Source: Formosa haliotis (GTDB taxonomy: Bacteria; Bacteroidota; Bacteroidia; Flavobacteriales; Flavobacteriaceae). Taken from it: a DNA stretch of 64,000 nt. Shown here piece after piece: positions 29,190 to 38,200 of this stretch. The first letter of the stretch is position 1; the number at the start of each line of letters is the position of its first letter. The notes below the pieces were generated by a model. It was not told where the DNA came from. It saw only the letters and a list, made by a program, of their open reading frames with translations, and did not search any database. The stretch is from positions 3,221,501-3,285,500 of the forward strand of contig NZ_BDEL01000001.1 in NCBI RefSeq assembly GCF_001685485.1, read 5' to 3'. The translations under genes were made by a program, and so were the position numbers.

Positions 29190-30443
29190 TTATAAGTTGA
29201 ATGCTGCCTTTACAACATCTACATAATCTAATTTTTCCCAAGTAAATAGTTCGACATCTAAAGTAACAGGGCTACCGTTTGGTTGCGAAAATGTTTTGGT
29301 AACAGTTTCGTTTTGTCTTCCCATATGTCCGTATGCAGCGGTTTCGCTATACATAGGTTGACGTAGTTTTAAACGTTCTTCAATAGCGGCTGGGCGCATA
29401 TCGAATATTTGAGATATTTTGTGTGCTATCTCGCCATCGGTCATATTAAAAGGACAAGTTCCGTAGGTGTTTACGTAAATTCCCATAGGCTCTACAACTC
29501 CAATAGCGTATGAAATTTGTACAAGAATTTCTTCGCAAACTCCTGCTGCTACTAGGTTTTTAGCAATGTGTCGCGTAGCATAAGCAGCACTACGGTCTAC
29601 CTTACTAGGGTCTTTTCCAGAAAAAGCACCACCACCATGGGCACCTTTTCCGCCATAAGTGTCTACAATAATTTTACGTCCGGTTAAACCGGTGTCGCCA
29701 TGCGGACCACCAATAACAAATTTACCAGTTGGATTAATATGGTATTTAATGTCGTCGTTAAATAAGTTCTGAATATGTTCAGGTAATTTAGCGATAACAC
29801 GTGGAATTAAAATTTTAATGATGTCTTCGCGTATTTTTGCTAACATGATGTCGTCGGTCGCAAAGTCGTCATGTTGTGTAGAGATAACAATAGCTTCTAT
29901 GCGATGCGGTACATTGTCATCGCTATACTCTATAGTAACTTGGCTTTTAGAATCTGGACGTAAATAGGTAATATCTTTATTTTCGCGTCTTAAAGCTGCT
30001 AGTTCTTTTAAAAGCAAATGCGATAAATCTAGCGCTAAAGGCATGTAATTTTCGGTTTCGTTGGTGGCATAACCAAACATCATACCCTGGTCTCCGGCAC
30101 CTTGCTCTTCTTTGCTTTCTCTGTCTACACCTCTGTTAATGTCGTCGGATTGTTCGTGGATTGCAGAAAAAACTCCGCAAGAATTACCATCAAACATATA
30201 TTCACTTTTCGTGTATCCAATTTTATTGATGGTTTCTCTAGCAATTTGCTGAACATCTAAATAGGTTGTAGATTTTACTTCACCAGCAAGTACAACTTGA
30301 CCAGTAGTAACTAGAGTTTCGCAAGCCACTTTTGCGTCTGGATCGAATGCTAAGAAATTATCTATTAATGCATCGCTAATTTGATCTGAAACTTTGTCTG
30401 GGTGTCCTTCAGACACACTTTCGGAGGTAAATAAATAGGCCAT
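29190..30443 (-). CDS. metK: S-adenosylmethionine synthetase
   Basis: 417 residues, slightly longer than the 384 of E. coli. All motifs are intact: [13 protein letters not shown] near the start, [11 protein letters not shown] (ATP and methionine site), and the glycine-rich loop [19 protein letters not shown]. It makes SAM from methionine and ATP. A SAM-II-like riboswitch lies in its 5' leader, so SAM probably represses its own synthesis. It has its own promoter and terminator. Confidence 0.99.
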   Translation of the reverse strand: MAYLFTSESVSEGHPDKVSDQISDALIDNFLAFDPDAKVACETLVTTGQVVLAGEVKSTTYLDVQQIARETINKIGYTKSEYMFDGNSCGVFSAIHEQSDDINRGVDRESKEEQGAGDQGMMFGYATNETENYMPLALDLSHLLLKELAALRRENKDITYLRPDSKSQVTIEYSDDNVPHRIEAIVISTQHDDFATDDIMLAKIREDIIKILIPRVIAKLPEHIQNLFNDDIKYHINPTGKFVIGGPHGDTGLTGRKIIVDTYGGKGAHGGGAFSGKDPSKVDRSAAYATRHIAKNLVAAGVCEEILVQISYAIGVVEPMGIYVNTYGTCPFNMTDGEIAHKISQIFDMRPAAIEERLKLRQPMYSETAAYGHMGRQNETVTKTFSQPNGSPVTLDVELFTWEKLDYVDVVKAAFNL

Positions 30444-30474
30444 AATCTAATTTATAATGATTAAATATGGAGGG

Positions 30475-30560
30475 GATTTGACGAAAACGTCTCAGGAAGT
30501 ATGCAACTGTCCTTTAGCATTTTTTATTGAGGTTGCAATCAGTCAAATCTTTCCTCGTTT
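30475..30560 (-). promoter_or_regulatory. SAM-II-like riboswitch in the metK leader
   Basis: On the minus strand the leader has CGAGG (30557-30553) pairing with CCTC (30532-30529) around a loop that holds GATTTGACTGATTGCAA. This is followed by an A-rich linker and GCTAAAGGACAGT. The order P1 stem, UUGCAA, A-rich linker and GCUAAA matches the SAM-II pseudoknot, in which loop bases pair with the segment after GCUAAA. Here ACUG can pair with CAGU. The loop GATTTGAC (30549-30542) is also fully complementary to GTCAAATC (30482-30475) downstream, a likely alternative fold. The position in front of metK supports the call. The subclass is inferred by eye. Confidence 0.72.
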
Positions 30561-30568
30561 TGATGGGG

Positions 30569-30596
30569 CAAAAGTACATATAATATTATAACTAAA
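30569..30596 (-). promoter_or_regulatory. metK promoter
   Basis: On minus, TACTTTTG (30576-30569) is a match to TAnnTTTG. TTTA at 30596-30593 is a weak -33 element. The transcript would begin a few bases before the riboswitch. Confidence 0.6.
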
Positions 30597-30627
30597 AAAG
30601 CACCTTAACGAAACCTTTTAAAAATAA

Positions 30628-30664
30628 AAAAGCCTTCAGAAAAAAATATCTGAAGGCGTTTTAG
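30628..30664 (-). terminator. Terminator after the glnB-amt pair
   Basis: Plus-strand AAGCCTTCAGA and TCTGAAGGCGTT pair. On minus it follows the amt stop and is followed by a U-run. Confidence 0.85.
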
Positions 30665-30685
30665 CTATTAGTAGATTATAATCGA

Positions 30686-31912
30686 TTAGTGTTCATTTAA
30701 TCGGAAGTCTGGATAAGCATCCATACCATGCTCATGAGCATCAAGTCCTTCAATTTCTTCTCTTTCAGAAACACGGATTCCCATGGTTTTCTTTAAAGCA
30801 AATATGATTATAAAAGAAGCAACTATACACATTACAGCGTAACATGCAACACCTATTAATTGTGTTAAGAAACTATGATCTGGGTTTGTAGAGAAAATAC
30901 CTACAGCTAATGTTCCCCAGATACCACAGATAAGGTGAACTGCGATTGCTCCTACAGGATCATCTAATTTTAGTTTGTTGTCTACAAAACTTACTGCTAG
31001 TACAATAAGTACCCCTGCAATGGCACCAATAATAATGGCGCTAGTAGGTGTAACCACATCTGCTCCGGCAGTGATACCAACTAAACCACCAAGAATTCCG
31101 TTTAAGAACATGGTTAAATCTAGGTTTTTGTACATGGCTGTAGAAACTAACATAGACACTACACCACCAGCAGCAGCAGCTAAACACGTTGTAACAAGTA
31201 CTAAAGATGTAGCTCCTGGGTCTGCAGAAAGTACAGATCCACCGTTAAATCCGAACCATCCTAACCATAAGATTAATACTCCGGCAGTTGCTAAAGGTAT
31301 GTTGTGACCTGGAATTGCTTGTATTTTTCCATCTTTAAATTTCCCAATTCTAGGGCCTAAAAGGCAAACAGCAACAACTGCTGCCCAACCACCAACAGAG
31401 TGTACTAGTGTAGAACCTGCGAAATCGTAGAAGCCCATTTCATCTAAAAATCCGCCACCCCATTTCCATGATCCAACAATTGGATAAACGAGTCCTACAT
31501 AAATTATAGCAAAAATCATAAACGGTACAATTTTCATACGTTCTGCAACAGCTCCAGATACAATAGTTGCAGCGGTAGCAGCAAACATACCTTGGAATAA
31601 GAAGTCTGTCCAATAGGTATAGCCTTCGCTATATGCTAAGTCTAAAACCCCAGCATCTGTTAATGGTGATGTTAATCCGAATCCTGCGAATCCTATAAAG
31701 CCATTAAATTCTCCTGGGTACATTAAGTTAAAGCCTACTAAACAATATAATAAAAGGCCAATTGTTATAATAAAGATGTTTTTAAATAGAATATTTAAAG
31801 TGTTTTTTTGTCTTGTTAAGCCTATTTCTAAGAATGCGAATCCAAGGTGCATAAAGAAAACAAGCGCTGTACAGACCATCATCCATACATTATTTATAGT
31901 TAAAATTTCCAT
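30686..31912 (-). CDS. amt: Ammonium transporter (first copy in text order)
   Basis: 408 residues with 11 or so membrane helices. Amt/Rh family signature: FAGSTLVHSVGGWAAVVAVCLLGPRIGKF, then ILWLGWFGFNGGS, and DDPVGAIAVHLICGIWGTLAVG with the pore His residues. It moves ammonium into the cytoplasm. It starts 19 bp after the PII gene, the conserved glnK-amtB arrangement in which the PII protein plugs the channel when nitrogen is plentiful. A second Amt of the same family lies 0.5 kb upstream. Confidence 0.96.
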   Translation of the reverse strand: MEILTINNVWMMVCTALVFFMHLGFAFLEIGLTRQKNTLNILFKNIFIITIGLLLYCLVGFNLMYPGEFNGFIGFAGFGLTSPLTDAGVLDLAYSEGYTYWTDFLFQGMFAATAATIVSGAVAERMKIVPFMIFAIIYVGLVYPIVGSWKWGGGFLDEMGFYDFAGSTLVHSVGGWAAVVAVCLLGPRIGKFKDGKIQAIPGHNIPLATAGVLILWLGWFGFNGGSVLSADPGATSLVLVTTCLAAAAGGVVSMLVSTAMYKNLDLTMFLNGILGGLVGITAGADVVTPTSAIIIGAIAGVLIVLAVSFVDNKLKLDDPVGAIAVHLICGIWGTLAVGIFSTNPDHSFLTQLIGVACYAVMCIVASFIIIFALKKTMGIRVSEREEIEGLDAHEHGMDAYPDFRLNEH

Positions 31913-31931
31913 ACTTTAGTTTTTGTGTTGA

Positions 31932-32270
31932 TTATTTTAATGTTTCTCCTCCTTTTTCGCCAGTGCGAATTCTGTAGCATTCTGTAATGTCTGATACGAA
32001 AATTTTACCATCTCCAACATCGCCTGTTCTAGCAGATTGAATGATTGTTTTAACGGTGGTGTCTTCAAAATCATCATTAACGACAATTGAAAGGTATCGG
32101 CGTTGGATATCGCTAGTACTATAACTAACTCCACGATAAACGTGACCTTCTTTTTCGTTTCCAAGTCCGGTTACATCCCAGTAAGAGAAAAAATTAATAC
32201 CAACTGCGTGAAGTGCTTTTTTAACTTCCGCGAATCTAGATTTTCTAATAATTGCTTCGATTTTTTTCAT
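31932..32270 (-). CDS. glnK: PII-family nitrogen regulator
   Basis: About 112 residues from the ATG at 32270 (MKKIEAIIRKSRFAEVK). An ATG two codons upstream is possible. The T-loop is YRGVSYSTS and keeps the Tyr that is uridylylated in E. coli, but the loop has GVSY in place of the usual GAEY. GDGKIFVSDITECYRIRTGEKG is the ATP/2-oxoglutarate-binding B- and C-loop region. It precedes amt in an operon, so GlnK is the likelier name, but GlnB cannot be excluded. Confidence 0.93.
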   Translation of the reverse strand: MKKIEAIIRKSRFAEVKKALHAVGINFFSYWDVTGLGNEKEGHVYRGVSYSTSDIQRRYLSIVVNDDFEDTTVKTIIQSARTGDVGDGKIFVSDITECYRIRTGEKGGETLK

Positions 32271-32352
32271 TATCAATTAGGTTTTCATTTTTAGTTAATT
32301 TGAATTTATATAAATAATTTTAAATATTGAGTACTTGTTAATTTTTTTACGT

Positions 32353-32386
32353 TAAAAAGATGCCTTGTTCAAGGCATCTTTTCTTT
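32353..32386 (-). terminator. Terminator after the second amt
   Basis: AAAAGATGCCTT and AAGGCATCTTTT pair around GTTC. On minus the hairpin is followed by an AT-rich tract. It separates the porin-amt unit from glnK-amt. Confidence 0.85.
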
Positions 32387-32407
32387 TGTATAAAGATGTA
32401 TTATATA

Positions 32408-33706
32408 TTATTCAAGTTCTCTGTTTCTTTTTCCGTGGTATGCAATAGATCCGTGTTCAGAAATATCTAATCCAGCAATTTCTTCTTCTTCTGTTACTCT
32501 TAGACCTCCGCATGTTGCTTTTAGTATGGTTAAGAATATGTATGAAAGTACAATTGCCCAGAATGCATAGGCTATTACACCAATAGCTTGTGCTGCTAAT
32601 TGCGAAACACCTCCGCCATTAAATAAGCCAATTCCGGTTTCTCCATCAACACCCCAAAGGCCAATTACTAGAGTTCCCCATGCGCCGGCAACACCGTGTA
32701 CAGAAATAGCTCCAACGGCATCGTCTATTTTTAAAGTTTTTTCTATAAAGCCAATAGATAATACAACTAAGATACCTCCAATTAATCCTGCTAATACCGA
32801 TCCGCCTTCGGTCATGTTTCCACAACCAGCAGTAATACTAACAAGACCTGCAAGTGCTCCGTTTAAAGTCATTCCTAAATTTGGTTTTCCATTTTTTATC
32901 CAAGTAAATAGTAATGCGCTTAATGCTCCTGCAGATGCAGCTAAGTTGGTAACAAGCACAACTTGTGATGCTGCTACAGAGTCATCGCCTCCCCAAGCTA
33001 ATTGAGAACCACCGTTAAAACCAAACCATCCTAACCATAGAATGAATACACCTAAAGTGGCGTACATTTGGTTGTGACCATGCATTTCTACAGGCTTTCC
33101 GTTAAGGAATTTTCCAATTCTAGGACCTACCATCCAAGCGGCTACTAAGGCAGCCCATCCTCCTACAGAGTGTACTATTGAAGAACCTGCGAAATCAATA
33201 AATTCGGCTGGCATCCATTCGGCATTTAGCCATCCACCATTCCATTCCCATCCACCAGCTATTGGGTAGATTAAAGCGGTAAGTATGATACTGAAAAATG
33301 CATATGTTGTATATTTAGTTCGTCCGGCAATTGCTCCAGAAACTATAGTTGCAGCGGTTGCGGCAAATACTGTTTGGAAGAATAAATCGGCAGCTCCTTG
33401 AGAAAATACAAATCCTCCCCAGTGAAAGAATCCTCCGCCAGAAACATCGGCCCCATACATTAAAGAGTATCCGATAAACCAAAATGCTAAAGATCCTACA
33501 GCGATATCAAGGAAATTCTTCATGGCAATGTTAACTGCGTTTTTAGAATCTGTCATTCCAGACTCTACTAAGAAGAATCCTGCCTGCATAAAGAATACTA
33601 AAATACCAGCAATAAGCATCCAAAGCATTCCCATGTCATCTTTTACAGCTGCTGCAACAGCCGCTGCGTCTTGAATTGCAGGCGTTGAATTTAAAATTAA
33701 CATCAT
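32408..33706 (-). CDS. amt: Ammonium transporter (second copy)
   Basis: 432 residues. Same family as the other Amt: FAGSSIVHSVGGWAALVAAWMVGPRIGKF, LWLGWFGFNGGSQLAWGGDDS, DDAVGAISVHGVAGAWGTL. It is a distinct paralogue with a longer N-terminus and a different C-terminal tail (EEEEIAGLDISEHG, shared in part with the other copy). It follows the porin gene by 79 bp and has its own terminator. Confidence 0.96.
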   Translation of the reverse strand: MMLILNSTPAIQDAAAVAAAVKDDMGMLWMLIAGILVFFMQAGFFLVESGMTDSKNAVNIAMKNFLDIAVGSLAFWFIGYSLMYGADVSGGGFFHWGGFVFSQGAADLFFQTVFAATAATIVSGAIAGRTKYTTYAFFSIILTALIYPIAGGWEWNGGWLNAEWMPAEFIDFAGSSIVHSVGGWAALVAAWMVGPRIGKFLNGKPVEMHGHNQMYATLGVFILWLGWFGFNGGSQLAWGGDDSVAASQVVLVTNLAASAGALSALLFTWIKNGKPNLGMTLNGALAGLVSITAGCGNMTEGGSVLAGLIGGILVVLSIGFIEKTLKIDDAVGAISVHGVAGAWGTLVIGLWGVDGETGIGLFNGGGVSQLAAQAIGVIAYAFWAIVLSYIFLTILKATCGGLRVTEEEEIAGLDISEHGSIAYHGKRNRELE

Positions 33707-33785
33707 AAATTAAATTGTTAAGGTTAGTAGTTAGTGAAAGTAAGACGTGGTTGTCTTGTTGGTTTTTTTGGTTGGGTTAATACGC

Positions 33786-34826
33786 TTAGAAGGCGTAAAT
33801 AGCAGCGATGGTAAAGGCAGCTAATTTGTCTGAAGCTTCTCCATCATTATCGATGTAAGGCATACTGTCAGACCAAGAATCTAATCTAATTTCTGGCTTG
33901 ATTATTAGGTTTTCAATAGTGTAGCTTCCAGTAAGAGTAAATGCTAAAACACTATCATCCTCTAGGTCAAATCCGTCATCGTCCATAGAGCCATCTTCGT
34001 AATATTTTCCGTAAAATTCACCTCTTAACCCGATACTAAAAGAATCGCTAGTTGCAAATTGTGGGTATAATGCTGTACCGTAAAATCCAGATCCGTCATT
34101 ATTGTTATATGCAGCGTTGATTCCTAAGTAAAAAGCATCAGATAAATCGAAACCTCCGGTGTAGTCTACTTCAAATCCTAAACCACCATTGTTTCCGCTG
34201 TCGTAGTAAAAGTTAAGGTACTGACCTTTGTAGCCTAATTGAGCGCCTAAAGCGTATTCGCCATCCCAAGATGTGTCGTTAACATCCCATGGGTTTGTTA
34301 CGGCTAACATTAAGCTAAAGTCGTCAGATAATGCGAAATCAGCTTTAATCCCCATATGAGAAAAAGGTCCGCTAGAGAATAAATAAGATGTACTGTAGTT
34401 AAAGTTTGCGGCAGGAGCAATTACTTCATAACCTAAGAAGGTATTCCAACGACCAAATGTTAAGGTTGTTTTGTCGCTTACACTCCAGTATACATAAGCT
34501 TGGTTTACAATACCGTCTATAATATCGCTATTAAAAGTAGCAGCGGCACCTCTTGGTCCAACTACTAAATCAAGTACTGCACCAACTTTGGCACCTTCGT
34601 AAGATACTATTAGGTTACCCATACCTAAAGCAAATCCAGATTGATCTGCAAACGCAGTTCCAAAAGCCTGGCCTTCATTGTCGGGAGCGGTTAAGTAGGT
34701 TTGGTAGTAAGTGTCGACACTTCCGCTAATGCTAAACTTAGGTTTGGCTTTCATTGTTGCGATAGTGTCTTGAGCATAAATGCTAATAGATGCAAAGATA
34801 AGGGCTAAGGTAAAGATTTTCTTCAT
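33786..34826 (-). CDS. Outer-membrane beta-barrel porin
   Basis: 346 residues. A signal peptide (MKKIFTLALIFASISIYAQ) is followed by a chain of amphipathic strands with Tyr, Gly and Asp (FSISGSVDTYYQTYLTAP, YVYWSVSDKTTLTFGRW, LTGSYTIENLIIKPEIRLD), ending in an aromatic-terminated strand (FTIAAIYAF). This matches putative beta-barrel porin-2/OmpL-like proteins. Its position ahead of amt suggests it admits a nitrogen-containing solute through the outer membrane. This is an inference from context only. Confidence 0.8.
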   Translation of the reverse strand: MKKIFTLALIFASISIYAQDTIATMKAKPKFSISGSVDTYYQTYLTAPDNEGQAFGTAFADQSGFALGMGNLIVSYEGAKVGAVLDLVVGPRGAAATFNSDIIDGIVNQAYVYWSVSDKTTLTFGRWNTFLGYEVIAPAANFNYSTSYLFSSGPFSHMGIKADFALSDDFSLMLAVTNPWDVNDTSWDGEYALGAQLGYKGQYLNFYYDSGNNGGLGFEVDYTGGFDLSDAFYLGINAAYNNNDGSGFYGTALYPQFATSDSFSIGLRGEFYGKYYEDGSMDDDGFDLEDDSVLAFTLTGSYTIENLIIKPEIRLDSWSDSMPYIDNDGEASDKLAAFTIAAIYAF

Positions 34827-34876
34827 TTTGTGTTGGTTTTGTCAGTTAATAACGTCGTAAATCTAAGTAAAAAGTA

Positions 34877-34903
34877 TTTACACCCGAAAAAAATAGGGGG
34901 TAA
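34877..34903. promoter_or_regulatory. Repeat copy 1 of GGGG/CCCC-flanked A-tract motif
   Basis: CACCC then GAAAAAAATAGGGGGT, an imperfect inverted repeat around an A-tract. It lies 51-77 bp upstream of the porin start. A second copy lies 52 bp away. Confidence 0.6.
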
Positions 34904-34927
34904 GAAAGAATTTTTATGATTTAATTA

Positions 34928-34956
34928 TTTTTACCCCTGAAAAAATAGGGGTATTG
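34928..34956. promoter_or_regulatory. Repeat copy 2 of GGGG/CCCC-flanked A-tract motif
   Basis: ACCCCTGAAAAAATAGGGGT is at 34933-34952, a near copy of the motif at 34881-34901. The GGGG blocks of the two copies are 52 bp apart, about five helical turns, so bound proteins would face the same way. Confidence 0.6.
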
Positions 34957-35278
34957 TAATTTAAAGTTGGAAATATTGAATTTTAAAAAAGAAAATGTTG
35001 ATTTAAATTGAAATAAATGTTAAATTTTATGAATTAAATGCATAAAATTTAATGTTGGCTTAACAAGAGTTTTGTGTATGGGGTAAATTGTTGCGATTTT
35101 TTAGATGTTAAACGGTAATGAATTCGTAAATTACATCCCCGATTATTTATAAAAAGGAAATAAAAGTTCAAGTACACTTATAATGTCATAAAAATTTAAG
35201 GGCGATTATTATAGTATATACTATACTACTATATTAGTGCTAGCTAATAGTAGAATTTAATTAAAAATATTAAGGAAT

Positions 35279-38200
35279 ATGTTGAAGAAACAGGGGCTAT
35301 ATTTGCCAGAATTCGAACACGACAATTGTGGGGCAGGATTTATTTGTAGTTTAACAGGAAGTCGGTCGAATGATATAATTCATAAAGCACTAGAGATACT
35401 AGTGAAATTGGAACATAGAGGCGCAGTTAGTGCAGATGGTAAAACAGGAGATGGTGCAGGAATTTTAATAGATATACCGCATGATTTTTTTGTTAAATAT
35501 TGTGATTTTGAACTGCCAGCACGTGGAGAATATGCAGTAAGTAATATGTTCTTACCTAAAAAGGATAATCAGCGTGATTTTTGCGTGGATACCTTCGAGA
35601 AATGTATTGCAGAACAAGGTTTGAAATTGTTAGGTTGGAGAAATGCTCCAGTTAACAATAAAGTAATAGGGAAAATAGCAGCAGCTAGCGAACCTTTTAT
35701 TAAGCAAGTCTTTATTGGTAAAAGTCACCCAGAACAATCAGAGTTCGATTTTAATTTAAAATTGTTTGCTGCAAGAAAAATTGCAGAACATACTGTTTAT
35801 AATTCAAAATTGTCTGAATCTTCATTCTTCTACTTTCCAAGTTTATCTACTAAGACCATTATATTCAAAGGATTATTAGTTCCTGAAGATATTAAAGAAT
35901 ATTATTTAGATTTATTAAACCCGCTATTAGATGCTAAACTAGCTTTAGTACACCAGCGTTTTTCAACAAACACATTCCCAACATGGGATTTGGCTCAGCC
36001 TTTCCGTTACATGTGTCACAATGGTGAGATTAATACTTTAAGAGGAAATGTATCTCGTATGTTTTCGCGTGAAGAAATCATGGAAAGCGAATGGTTTGGC
36101 GACGATATTAAGCGTATTGTGCCTACTATACTAAGAGGTAAGTCTGATTCTGCTTCTATGGATATGGTGGTAGAATTATTGTTGATGACAGGGCGTTCGT
36201 TACCAGAAGTAATGATGATGTTAGTGCCAGAAGCATGGGAGAAAAATGAAACCATGTCTGATGCTAAAAAAGCATTTTACGAATTTAACTCTTGTTTAAT
36301 GGAGCCTTGGGATGGTCCTGCATCTATTCCGTTTACCGATGGAAGTTATATTGGAGCGGTATTAGATAGAAATGGATTACGTCCATCGCGTTATACCGTT
36401 ACAAAAGATGATTTCGTAATCATGTCTTCAGAAACTGGAGTGGTAGATATAGAGCCAGAAAACATTAAATTCCACGGGCGTTTAGAGCCAGGAAAAATGT
36501 TTTTAGTTAACATGGACGAAGGTCGTATTGTTAACGATGAAGAAATAAAAGAAGAAATAGCCAACAGGCATCCTTATAGAAAATGGTTAAATGAAAATTT
36601 AATTCACTTAAAAGATATTCCATACGGTGAAGAACCTGTAACTCATGAAGAAGAAGATTTATCGGTTAGACAATCTGTTTTCGGCTATACCCAAGAAGAT
36701 TTAAATACTATTATTCAGCCTATGGCGCAAGGAGGTAAAGAACCTATTGGGTCTATGGGTAGCGATACGCCGATAGCCATTTTATCTGAGCGTCCGCAAC
36801 TTATTTATAACTACTTTAAGCAACTGTTTGCTCAAGTAACAAATCCACCGTTAGATGGTATTCGTGAAGAGTTAATTACAGACATAAGTTTAACATTAGG
36901 AAGTGATACTAATATTTTTGATATCAGCGAATATCACTGCCGTAAGCTAAAAATTCAGAACCCTGTAATTTCTAAACAGGATTTAGATAAGATAAAAAAT
37001 CACGATAAGAGTCCAGATTACCAAGTAACATCTATATCTATTTTATACGATGTAGCAAAAGGAGTAAACGGACTTGAAAACCGATTAGAAGAAATTGTTG
37101 AAATAGCTTCAAAAGCGATAGATTCTGGAACCAATATTATTATTCTTTCAGATAGAAATGTAAATAAAGAAAAGGCTCCAATTCCTGCATTGCTTGCCTG
37201 TTCTTATATAAACCATGCCTTATACAAGCAGAGTAAGCGTTCTCAAATTAGTATCATTATAGAGTCTGCAGAACCTAGAGAAGTACATCACTTCGCCTTA
37301 TTATTTGGTTATGGAGCAAGTGCAATTAACCCGTATATGGTTAACGAAATTGTAGAACAACAATTAGAAGCGCAAGATATTACTGGTTTAGATTTTGAAG
37401 ACGCTATTAAAAACTACAATAAAGCCGTTGGAAAAGGAATTTTAAAGGTGATGAACAAAATTGGTATCTCAACTTTAAATTCTTACCGCGGGTCTCAACT
37501 TTTCGAATGTATTGGTATTAATACTAAAGTGGTAGAGAAGTATTTCCCTACTACGCCAACGCGTATTCAAGGAATTGGTTTACATGAAATTGAAAAGGAA
37601 ATTTCTAAGCGTCATGAGCATGCGTATTCAGTACGTGAAGTAGATGCGAATTTAGATTTAGAAATTGGCGGACAATACAGATGGAGACGTAATGGAGAGA
37701 AACACTTATTTAATCCGTTAACCGTAGCTAAATTACAAGAATCTGTTCGTACAAATAAAAAGTCTACTTACAAGGAGTATGCAGAGCTTGTAAATAATCA
37801 GTCTAAAGATTTAATGACTATTCGTGGATTGTTTGAATTTACAAACTACGATCCTATTTCTATAGATGAGGTAGAACCATGGACAGAAATCGTAAAACGT
37901 TTTAAAACGGGAGCGATGTCTTACGGGTCTATTAGTAAAGAAGCACACGAGAATTTAGCTATTGCCATGAACCGTATTGGTGGGAAAAGTAATTCTGGTG
38001 AAGGAGGAGAAGATCAAGAACGTTTTTATAAGGATCCAGATGGAGACTGGAAAAACAGTGCGATTAAGCAAGTTGCTTCCGGACGTTTTGGTGTAACTTC
38101 TAATTACCTTACAAGTGCAAAAGAGATTCAAATTAAAATGGCACAAGGGGCTAAACCTGGAGAAGGTGGACAATTACCTGGGCCAAAAGTGAATCCTTCT

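Larger units (their letters stand above)
34827..35278. other. Divergent spacer between porin-amt and gltB
   Basis: A 452-bp non-coding, very AT-rich spacer. It holds the two GGGG/CCCC A-tract copies near the porin end and a 16-bp palindrome TATAGTATATACTATA at 35210-35225 near the gltB end. I see no coding frame, no RNA gene and no clear TAnnTTTG promoter next to gltB. Confidence 0.6.
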
